This document shows positions 6,364-12,530 of a DNA stretch of 18,255 bases, one piece after another. Positions within the stretch are counted from its first letter, which is position 1. Each line of letters opens with the position of its first letter. Where the stretch lies: the NCBI GenBank assembly GCA_034440515.1, contig JAWXCF010000091.1, forward strand, positions 1 to 18,255, read 5' to 3'. The notes beneath the pieces are model-generated. The model saw nothing but the letters and a program-made list of their open reading frames with translations, was not told where the DNA came from and ran no database searches. This DNA comes from JAWXCF01 sp034440515. GTDB lineage: Bacteria > Bacteroidota > Bacteroidia > CAILMK01. Made by a program: the position numbers and the translations under genes.

Positions 6364-7314
6364 CTAATCGTTTTTATGTTGAACCGTATCTATCATCGGC
6401 GGGTAAATAGTTTTCATTAGCACCACATATTGCTTAGTAATAGTTAATAGATGATTAGTATCTTGTGGTATAGCTATTATTTTACTAAATTTAACAGCAT
6501 CAGTTGTTTGCAATATTTCTGACAGCATATTTATAGCCTTTGGGTCTAGTCTTATATTCCGCACTATTTGCATCACAGTCTTTGTAGTCTTGGCTTTTAA
6601 TCGTTTATGTATCAATTTAGATGTTAGCTGTCTAATGCTGAAATGTATGCTTGTATATAGCTTTTTCACCTCATCATCACTAGTTGGGTGTCCTCTAAGT
6701 TGCCATTCGTCTATATCTTGTAATAAAATATCGAATAGGGCTATCTCATTTTTCTTCAACTGTTTAGATTCCTTTAGTCGGCGCCTGTATTTTAAGTATA
6801 ACCATAGGCTAATAGCAATAAGAACTAACAGAACCAATATCAAGGCATACATTTGGTAATTATCCCAAGGTTCAGAAATTGAGAGGTACGGCATTACATC
6901 TTTAAATGCCTTAGTAGTATCTACACTTACTAGGTTTATGTGAAACTTTATATTGACTGGTGCAGGTTGTTTTAGCACCTGCCAAGTGCTGGCTGGCCAA
7001 TTGAACTGAAAGCTGCCACTGTCAAATGCCGTAAGCCCTAAGCTAATGTGCGATATTTCATCGGCATAATCTATATGTACACTGTCAAGTCTTTGCAGAC
7101 CTGGCTGCAGGCCGGGAAAATTATGGAAATAAGAAGTGTCCTCTACCCTTAGACTTTCAATGTCTAACACAATAGTAAATCGGTCGCCAACAGTACCCTC
7201 TACCTTGCTAATGCTAAGTTTAGGTACACCAGCAGATGTTACTGAATGCGATACAAATAGAGCATACAATATAATACCTACTATAATTATATATCTATTT
7301 ACACTGCGTTGCAT
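6364..7314 (-). CDS. DUF4381/Bat-operon-type membrane protein
   Basis: A 316-residue protein with an N-terminal signal/anchor (8-27), an extracytoplasmic domain (about 30-150), one membrane segment (154-176) followed by a positive cluster (KYRRRLKE), and a cytoplasmic helical domain (about 180-316). The periplasmic part carries the pattern LTAFDSGSF (94-102) and later VSVDTTKAFKDVMPYL. This matches the protein usually encoded between DUF58 and VWA-domain BatA genes in Bacteroidota Bat clusters (DUF4381-like). No MoxR, DUF58 or VWA gene is next to it here, so it is either a stray paralogue or the Bat genes lie elsewhere. It starts 59 bases after nfu on the same strand and is probably cotranscribed with it. 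The function of the family is unknown; Bat proteins are linked to envelope stress tolerance. Confidence 0.65.
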   Translation of the reverse strand: MQRSVNRYIIIVGIILYALFVSHSVTSAGVPKLSISKVEGTVGDRFTIVLDIESLRVEDTSYFHNFPGLQPGLQRLDSVHIDYADEISHISLGLTAFDSGSFQFNWPASTWQVLKQPAPVNIKFHINLVSVDTTKAFKDVMPYLSISEPWDNYQMYALILVLLVLIAISLWLYLKYRRRLKESKQLKKNEIALFDILLQDIDEWQLRGHPTSDDEVKKLYTSIHFSIRQLTSKLIHKRLKAKTTKTVMQIVRNIRLDPKAINMLSEILQTTDAVKFSKIIAIPQDTNHLLTITKQYVVLMKTIYPPMIDTVQHKND

Positions 7315-7373
7315 CGTACATAGGCAAAGTTATTAGAATGCAAATGCTATGCAAGGCTGAAAGCAGAATAGTA

Positions 7374-7670
7374 CTAGACTAGATCTGAAGGTAGAACATC
7401 GGCATCGTCTATGGCACGTACTCTAGTTATGTAGGGTACTGAACGCCTGATACCATCTTCTATTCCGGCTTTCATAGTCATACTGCGCATACTACAGGTT
7501 TTGCAAGTGCCTACCATTCTTAGCCATACAGTTGTATCTACTACTTTTACTAATTCTACATTACCACCGTCTGCTTCTAAAAATGGGCGCATACTTTGCA
7601 ATGCCGCTTCTACTTTTAATAGTAAGTCAGAATTAACGTTAGTGACAGATTCTATGGTTGTGTTATCCAA
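7374..7670 (-). CDS. nfu: Nfu-type Fe-S cluster scaffold/carrier (NifU C-terminal domain protein)
   Basis: A 98-residue protein consisting essentially of one NifU C-terminal domain. It shows EADGGNVELV (32-41), then the cluster-binding pair C56 and C59 in a GTCKTCSMRSMTMKAGIE context. Two subunits bridge one 4Fe-4S cluster through the CxxC cysteines, and the protein hands it to apo-enzymes in the cytosol. Clients include aconitase, which is also encoded in this window. The length matches stand-alone domain proteins of Bacteroidota. It is preceded by the best promoter in the window (7711-7740), giving a leader of about 34 bases, and followed by the DUF4381-like gene. The assignment is firm; the exact client set is inferred. 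Confidence 0.93.
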   Translation of the reverse strand: MDNTTIESVTNVNSDLLLKVEAALQSMRPFLEADGGNVELVKVVDTTVWLRMVGTCKTCSMRSMTMKAGIEDGIRRSVPYITRVRAIDDADVLPSDLV

Positions 7671-7710
7671 ATTATTATAATTATTAGTTAATTAAAACCA
7701 TTATAAATAA

Positions 7711-7740
7711 CAAAATTACAACGGAAAAGTGCAGAAACAA
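7711..7740 (-). promoter_or_regulatory. Bacteroidota-type promoter of nfu
   Basis: On the minus strand, TTG (7738-7740) is followed after 19 bases by TAATTTTG (7711-7718). Both halves of the Bacteroidota sigma-A promoter (-33 TTG, -7 TAnnTTTG) are present with standard spacing. The predicted start is near 7705, 34 bases upstream of the nfu ATG. Confidence 0.6.
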
Positions 7741-8165
7741 TAAAATAAAAATGAGTGTGGAAAATGTATGATTTTAGTGGATATATCATCCAAAGTGCGC
7801 CCTTTATACATTATATTAATGTTAAATAGCCTAAAAATGGAAATATTGTTGTAAGTTTGAATAATGATAAAAGAGAATAAGTGAATCAACTTATCTCTGT
7901 TTGTTTATCTTCTATTAGATGTTCAAACTAAAAAAATCGCTCGTTAAGTAGATTTTGCTAAGCAAAAATACATATCACCACAATACAATCAATCATACAA
8001 AATTGACTTGCCTTAATATCGGCTTGGGTGCTTGTTTTTTACCAGCGTTTACCTACAGTGGTTCAATCATTAACGTAAAGGAAATTTCATTTTCGACTAC
8101 ATTAACTATCAAAATTTTTGTTAAACCCCAATTCTTAGATTTTTTTTAAGGACAATTAAAGTATT
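7741..8165 (+). other. Long leader/intergenic region before the small basic protein gene
   Basis: Together with the nfu promoter segment this leaves almost 500 bases without a convincing gene. The only ORF of note (7955-8149) needs a TTG start and has no recognisable features. Hairpins seen: TGGAT/ATCCA at 7778-7792, the large nested stem at 7854-7929, and TTTTGC/GCAAAA at 7953-7967. No exact TAnnTTTG element occurs near 8166, so its promoter may lie farther upstream and the structures may be part of the mRNA leader. AAGGA at 8148-8152 may serve as the ribosome-binding site. Confidence 0.45.
7854..7929 (+). other. Nested RNA stem structure (candidate leader element or small RNA)
   Basis: Three helices nest inside each other. 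The outer helix pairs 7854-7863 with 7920-7929 (10 pairs, one G-U). The middle helix pairs GATAAA at 7866-7871 with TTTATC at 7904-7909. The inner helix pairs AGAG at 7872-7875 with CTCT at 7895-7898, then ATAAG at 7877-7881 with CTTAT at 7890-7894, closing on an 8-base loop. About 25 pairs in 76 bases. It is AT-rich and no U-run follows, so it is not a terminator. No known RNA family recognised; the strand is unknown. Confidence 0.35.
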
Positions 8166-8447
8166 ATGCAAGAAACAGTAGCAACCAAGAGTAGCCCATC
8201 AAGTGGGCGTAGAGGTAGAAACACAACCAGTGTAAGTGCACGCAGACGTGCCGCTGAACAAACAGCAACCGAGTTGATGATTGAGCGCCTGCGCAATACG
8301 ACTAGACCAACTTTTGCTAAAACAGTAGAAGAGTGTGTTAAAAATGGTAAACGTCCTGTGCAATTGAGCCCTACCCTAATAGTATTCAGCGATAAAACTA
8401 AAGAAGAACTGTTAGAAAGGTATAAGCATACCAACAACTTGTTTTAG
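8166..8447 (+). CDS. Small basic protein of unknown function
   Basis: A 93-residue soluble protein. Residues 1-30 are Ser/Thr/Arg-rich with basic clusters GRRGR (14-18) and ARRRAA (25-30), likely disordered and able to bind nucleic acid (inference). Residues about 31-93 look folded: a helix around 31-43, the FAKTVEECVKNGKRPVQL stretch, a beta-like LIVF (71-74) and a charged KTKEELLERYK helix. No signal peptide or membrane segment. No family recognised. An ORF of nearly the same span exists on the other strand, but this strand is preferred: AAGGA lies at 8148-8152 before the ATG, the composition is that of a soluble protein, and a strong intrinsic terminator follows. It is monocistronic, preceded by a long structured non-coding region. 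Confidence 0.65.
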   Translation: MQETVATKSSPSSGRRGRNTTSVSARRRAAEQTATELMIERLRNTTRPTFAKTVEECVKNGKRPVQLSPTLIVFSDKTKEELLERYKHTNNLF

Positions 8448-8497
8448 TCTAAACAATACAGACAGATATGTTTTATACATATTTGTATCAAAACATT

Positions 8498-8548
8498 CCC
8501 TTTGACTCTATTTTGTTCATTTGTCATTTTAGAGTTAAAGGGTTTTTT
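8498..8548 (+). terminator. Rho-independent terminator after the small basic protein gene
   Basis: A 13-bp stem, CCCTTTGACTCTA (8498-8510) with TAGAGTTAAAGGG (8530-8542), has a single G-U pair and a 19-base loop, followed at once by TTTTTT (8543-8548). It ends the transcript about 50 bases past the stop and separates this gene from the one at 8585. A second, AT-rich stem (TGTTTT-ATAC with GTATCAAAACA, 8469-8495) lies just before it. Confidence 0.85.
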
Positions 8549-8584
8549 AATGATAAATTTTTAAACTCCTACACTTACTAATGA

Positions 8585-9028
8585 ATGAAATACATCCTGT
8601 TTATATTTATTACACTTACATCATTTTGTACGTATGCCCAAAGCAATACCAAACCAGATAATGGAGATAAATTAGACTCTTCTTTAACTACTTACTTTAG
8701 TTCTACAGATATGTTTAAAATGATGATTAACCCCACTGTATATGAAGCCCCTATGACAGGTAATGATGTAGTAAGTACTATAGACTATAAATTTATAGTG
8801 AATTCTGATGGCAAAGTATTAGATATAAATATAAAAACAACTGGCTATTTTAATGCCTATGCAAAAGAAGTTGCTAAAAAAATGATAATTGAATGGGGTA
8901 AAAAAAACACCATTAGACCTAAAAAGAAAGAATTTTATATACAAACCTACAGGTGTGTAAGATTTTCTCATAAAACAATAGATTTCAATAATTATAAAGA
9001 CGAAGTAGAAGTGAACGGATGTAACTAA
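8585..9028 (+). CDS. Small exported protein, TonB C-terminal-like domain (tentative)
   Basis: A 147-residue protein. Residues 1-18 form a signal peptide ending TYA, cut before Gln19. Residues about 65-128 show the pattern of the TonB C-terminal fold: a strand (IDYKFIVNSDGKVLDINI), a helix (AYAKEVAKKMIIEW), then a strand with Arg-Pro (TIRPKKKEFYIQTYRCVRF). Many small Bacteroidota secreted proteins carry such a domain without being TonB proper; no transmembrane anchor or proline spacer is present here. Cys124 and Cys146 could form a disulfide. It lies 36 bases past the upstream terminator and only 5 bases before the DinB-family gene, so the two are likely cotranscribed. No promoter consensus was found in front. 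The fold is a guess from pattern; the function is unknown. Confidence 0.6.
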   Translation: MKYILFIFITLTSFCTYAQSNTKPDNGDKLDSSLTTYFSSTDMFKMMINPTVYEAPMTGNDVVSTIDYKFIVNSDGKVLDINIKTTGYFNAYAKEVAKKMIIEWGKKNTIRPKKKEFYIQTYRCVRFSHKTIDFNNYKDEVEVNGCN

Positions 9029-9033
9029 ACAAA

Positions 9034-9528
9034 ATGGAAGACAATATAAAAAGCCTACTAAACAGATATCTAGACTACAACCTAGAAATGACCCTAGAAA
9101 CTGCCAAGTTCCTAATAGACCTAGACCTTCAGGTAGAATCTTCCTATAGCGAATGCTGGCAATTACTGATACATACAGTGCACGCTACCAATATATGGTA
9201 CAGCAGAATAGCTAATATGGCAAGTTATCAATATGGTATAAATGACTATTTACCTGGTGATGAAGCTATAAACTCGACCAATTTGATATTTAATAATTGG
9301 AAAAAGTATATTGCAGAGGCAAATTTATTTGAAACCTTGAGCTACACCAACCTACAGGGGAAACAGTTTGAATCAATACTATATGATGTAGTGCTACACC
9401 TAAACAACCACTGTACCCACCATCGAGCGCAGATAATGCATCTGCTTAGGGTAGAAGGTCATAAACCACTTGTTACAGATTTTATAGCTTGGTCTAGAAA
9501 AGAACTTGCAGCTAAGCCAAAACTATAG
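9034..9528 (+). CDS. DinB-family (DUF1572-like) putative metal-dependent protein
   Basis: A cytosolic four-helix-bundle protein of 164 residues. The metal-binding triad of the DinB/YfiT superfamily is visible: H47 (LLIHTVHATNIW), then H126 and H130 in the NHCTHHRAQI motif, followed by the typical LLRVEGHKP...DF ending. Members bind a divalent metal; known relatives include bacillithiol and mycothiol transferases, while most have no assigned reaction. The name comes from the Bacillus damage-inducible gene and does not mean DNA polymerase IV. The start is 5 bases after the upstream gene. The stop lies 2 bases from the convergent hybrid-kinase stop, with no room for a terminator between them. 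Confidence 0.85.
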   Translation: MEDNIKSLLNRYLDYNLEMTLETAKFLIDLDLQVESSYSECWQLLIHTVHATNIWYSRIANMASYQYGINDYLPGDEAINSTNLIFNNWKKYIAEANLFETLSYTNLQGKQFESILYDVVLHLNNHCTHHRAQIMHLLRVEGHKPLVTDFIAWSRKELAAKPKL

Positions 9529-9530
9529 AA

Positions 9531-11720
9531 CTAGACTAGTTCAAACTTTTTAACTGCAGCATTAGCCCAGAAATCCAATTTATCTCTTAAACCCTCTAAT
9601 TTATAGGGCTTACTTATATAATCGTCCATACCTGCGCCCATACACATATCCTTATCAGATTCATTTGCGTTTGCCGTCACAGCTATAATAAAAGGTCTTA
9701 ATTTTTCCTCTAAACGGTCATTAATAATTTTAGTAGCCTCTAACCCACTCACTTCTGGCATTTGTATGTCCATAAATATTATGTGGTATTCCTTACGCTT
9801 TACAGCATCTACAGCTTCTTGTCCATTAGCTACAGTATCACAATCATAGCCTAATTTACTCAATATGTTTTTAATCAACTTTTGGTTCACCATATTGTCC
9901 TCAGCTACCAATATACACACAGGTAATACAGCAGGTGCTATAAACACCTTATCAATATCTATTTGATTAGAGTAATGTATTACAGTGCTAGTATCGTTAG
10001 AGCTGGTAGCATCATCTAATACATTTATTAGGGTTTGCCTAAGCTGTGTAAATTTTAGGGGCTTCTCTAAAACAGTATGGAAATATTTGCGAAGATGTTT
10101 TTTAGATTTTGGGAAAAAGCCAACAGAACTAAATAAAATGAGCGGAATGTCATTGAAAATAGTATTCTCCTTAATATGTTGAGCCAGTTCCAAGCCATCC
10201 ATTTCTGGCATTAGCATATCTATCACCACTGCATCAAACTTATGCAATTGTAACAAGCCTAGGCCCTCTGCGGCACTTTTAGCTAATTTGCTATTGAGGT
10301 TCCATATTTCAGTCTGCTTTTGAAGTATTTTTAGGTTAGTTTCATTATCGTCAATTAGCAACAATCTTTTACCTGCTAGTCTGCTTAACCTTATTGCTGG
10401 GTTATCATTGTCATTTACCTGTACACTTGGCGAGCTAATGGTAAAATGAAAAGTTGAACCTTTACCGTACTCACTTTCTGCCCAACTGTAGCCGCCCAAT
10501 AAGCCACTAAGTCGGCTGACTATCGCTAAACCAAGACCAGTTCCACCAAATTTTCTGGTGATGCTGGAATCTACTTGACTAAATGTCTTGAAAAGCTTCA
10601 CGAGTTTCTCTGACTTAATACCGATACCAGTATCCTTCACAGAAAATTCTAATATGTAAGGATTTTTAGAGTTCTGTTTGGTGGCAGATACTTTTACCAA
10701 TATCTCACCTCTATCTGTAAATTTGATTGCGTTACTAACCAAATTCACCAATATTTGACGCAACCTAGTTATGTCGGTATGGATTAAATCTGGCGTATCT
10801 GTCTCTAGATAATACAATAGCTCTAAGTTTTTGCTAGCAGCTTGTACAGCCAATAGGTCAAATGTTTCCTCAATCACGCTGCGCAATTCATATGTTGCAG
10901 GTTCTAGTTCTAATTTACCAGACTCTATTTTACTAAAATCTAGTATATCATTTATTACCGTTAATAGACTTTCTCCGCTAATTCTTATGGTCTCTACATA
11001 GTCTTTTTGCTCCGCTGATAGCTCTGTATTTAACAGCAAACTTATCATACCTATCACTCCATTCATAGGGGTGCGAATCTCGTGACTCATATTTGCAAAA
11101 AACTCTTCTTTAGCTAATTGACTTTGCTCGGCGGCGTGCCAAGCCGAGTTCATTTCTGAATTTGCCTTGCGAAGCTCTAGTAATGCTACAGCTTGTTTGC
11201 TTAGTTTCATTAGAATGTCGCGTTGCTCTTCAGTTAATTGGTTAGGTTCACTATCTATTACACAAAGAGTACCTAATACGTATCCTTCTGGGCTAACTAA
11301 AGGAGCACCTGCATAAAATCTTATGTTAGGATCACCAGTTACTAAAGGATTATCTTTAAATCGATCATCCTTTGAAGCATCTTTTATCTCAAATATTTCA
11401 CTTGTACCAATTGCATATTTACAAAACGACAAATCTTTATGTGTTTCTTCTACTTCAATGCCTATTTTACTTTTAAACCATTGTCTATTTTCATCTAACA
11501 ATGATACCAAGCTAATAGATGTCCCACATATCATTTTAGCAATTTTAGTCAATGCATCAAAACTTTCCTCTGACTTTGTATCTAGTACGTCATAGCTTTT
11601 TAATGCTCTTAACCTATTCGACTCATTATAATAATCCGTATCAGAAAACTGCCTAAGTGTCTCATCAGCAAATTTTTCCGACTCATTTTTATTATTAGAT
11701 GATATAGGGGTTTCACTCAT
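9531..11720 (-). CDS. Soluble hybrid sensor histidine kinase (GAF-HisKA-HATPase-REC-REC)
   Basis: A 729-residue cytoplasmic signalling protein with no membrane segment. Domains: GAF (about 50-185, with the AGAPLVSPEGYVLGTLCVID core at 137-156), a linker helix, HisKA with phospho-acceptor H213 in FFANMSHEIRTPMNGVIGM, HATPase with N-box N330, G1 DTGIG (363-367) and G2 GGTGLGL (392-398), then receiver 1 (acidic D457-D458, phospho-acceptor D501, K553) and receiver 2 (E607-D608, D651, T682, K704). Both receivers look intact. The GAF pocket residues match the type often placed at the N-terminus of such kinases, but the ligand is unknown. No Hpt domain or separate response regulator is adjacent, so the output partner lies elsewhere. 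It is monocistronic, with a -7-like element 80 bases upstream. Confidence 0.95.
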   Translation of the reverse strand: MSETPISSNNKNESEKFADETLRQFSDTDYYNESNRLRALKSYDVLDTKSEESFDALTKIAKMICGTSISLVSLLDENRQWFKSKIGIEVEETHKDLSFCKYAIGTSEIFEIKDASKDDRFKDNPLVTGDPNIRFYAGAPLVSPEGYVLGTLCVIDSEPNQLTEEQRDILMKLSKQAVALLELRKANSEMNSAWHAAEQSQLAKEEFFANMSHEIRTPMNGVIGMISLLLNTELSAEQKDYVETIRISGESLLTVINDILDFSKIESGKLELEPATYELRSVIEETFDLLAVQAASKNLELLYYLETDTPDLIHTDITRLRQILVNLVSNAIKFTDRGEILVKVSATKQNSKNPYILEFSVKDTGIGIKSEKLVKLFKTFSQVDSSITRKFGGTGLGLAIVSRLSGLLGGYSWAESEYGKGSTFHFTISSPSVQVNDNDNPAIRLSRLAGKRLLLIDDNETNLKILQKQTEIWNLNSKLAKSAAEGLGLLQLHKFDAVVIDMLMPEMDGLELAQHIKENTIFNDIPLILFSSVGFFPKSKKHLRKYFHTVLEKPLKFTQLRQTLINVLDDATSSNDTSTVIHYSNQIDIDKVFIAPAVLPVCILVAEDNMVNQKLIKNILSKLGYDCDTVANGQEAVDAVKRKEYHIIFMDIQMPEVSGLEATKIINDRLEEKLRPFIIAVTANANESDKDMCMGAGMDDYISKPYKLEGLRDKLDFWANAAVKKFELV

Positions 11721-11800
11721 TTTATTTGTTAGTGCTAAACTAATTGTTTTGGTAATACTTAGTAAACTAAGCGATTAATTTCACAATATACACTTATATT

Positions 11801-11808
11801 CAAAAGTA
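11801..11808 (-). promoter_or_regulatory. Possible -7 promoter element for the hybrid kinase
   Basis: The minus strand reads TACTTTTG, an exact TAnnTTTG match, 80 bases before the ATG at 11720. No -33 TTG at standard spacing. Confidence 0.3.
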
Positions 11809-11956
11809 TAATTTATTCGTAATTGTTATTTATTTATTACGCTAAATTAGGTATTAACTATACGAACAAATTCGGCTGTTGATTTGACTTGTAAATATTG
11901 TAATTTCATCATCTTTAATTATCAACTTATCATTTCGATTTAAGCATCTACATACA

Positions 11957-12505
11957 ATGCCAAATAAATACACACCTAAAATTTTTACAATATTTTTGAT
12001 ATTCATCGCATTATCGTCTTGTAAAAATGATGATTACAAACAAAGGCTAGAAAATCTAAAAACAAGGTTAGATAGAAAGGTTGAAAGCTATATGGACACT
12101 ACCTTGATAACTACAAATCAAGATTACAAATACTTAAGCACTGAAATAGTTGACACCCTATACTTTAGAGATAGCCTAATTCAACTGAAAACGAAATTAG
12201 TTGACAGAATCAATCAGATAAACGACAGTCTTCAACTAGAAATTAAGTCCAAGAAATTAACTGCAGAGGTATCTGAAAGATTAAATAGAGAAAAATTAAA
12301 ATACATTAACATCGCTCAAAAATCAATAGATAGTGCTCTAGCTAAATTCCCGGAAGGCTACAGAATATTTATATTAAAACACACCCATTTACTAAATAAA
12401 GACACATTCTTTGTTCGCATTCGAATGACCCCTGACAGCGTACTGCAAATACTAAAACCTAAGAAAGCGCTGAAAGAAGTGGGTAAAAAAATAGATAAGA
12501 TTTAA
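11957..12505 (+). CDS. Lipoprotein of unknown function, mostly helical
   Basis: A 182-residue protein with a lipoprotein signal peptide: a basic start, a hydrophobic stretch (9-20) and a lipobox ending SSC with Cys22, followed by KNDD (acidic residues after Cys, common for Bacteroidota lipoproteins). The mature part is rich in Lys, Asp, Leu and Ile, with helical, coiled-coil-prone segments around 28-45, 70-130 and a basic C-terminus (KPKKALKEVGKKIDKI). No family recognised. It diverges from the hybrid kinase across 236 bases and converges with polyphosphate kinase across 25 bases, so it is probably monocistronic. No exact promoter consensus was found before it. The nearby kinase could sense an envelope signal, but nothing links the two directly. 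Confidence 0.75.
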   Translation: MPNKYTPKIFTIFLIFIALSSCKNDDYKQRLENLKTRLDRKVESYMDTTLITTNQDYKYLSTEIVDTLYFRDSLIQLKTKLVDRINQINDSLQLEIKSKKLTAEVSERLNREKLKYINIAQKSIDSALAKFPEGYRIFILKHTHLLNKDTFFVRIRMTPDSVLQILKPKKALKEVGKKIDKI

Positions 12506-12530
12506 TTCTAATGGTGGTCAATTTTTACTC

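Noticed and set aside
7955..8149. 64-codon plus-strand ORF in the long intergenic region
   Set aside because: It needs a TTG start inside a hairpin, has no recognisable features or usual amino-acid balance, and is likely chance.
8156..8437. Minus-strand ORF covering almost the same span as the basic protein gene
   Set aside because: No terminator, promoter or ribosome-binding site fits it, while the plus strand has AAGGA before its ATG and a strong terminator after its stop.
9528..9542. Perfect palindrome GAACTAG-A-CTAGTTC between the convergent DinB and kinase stops
   Set aside because: A one-base centre cannot form an RNA loop of that stem, and there is no adjacent U-run; it follows from facing TAG stop codons. 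TAGACTA also occurs at 2560 and 7375 and inside genes, as expected by chance.
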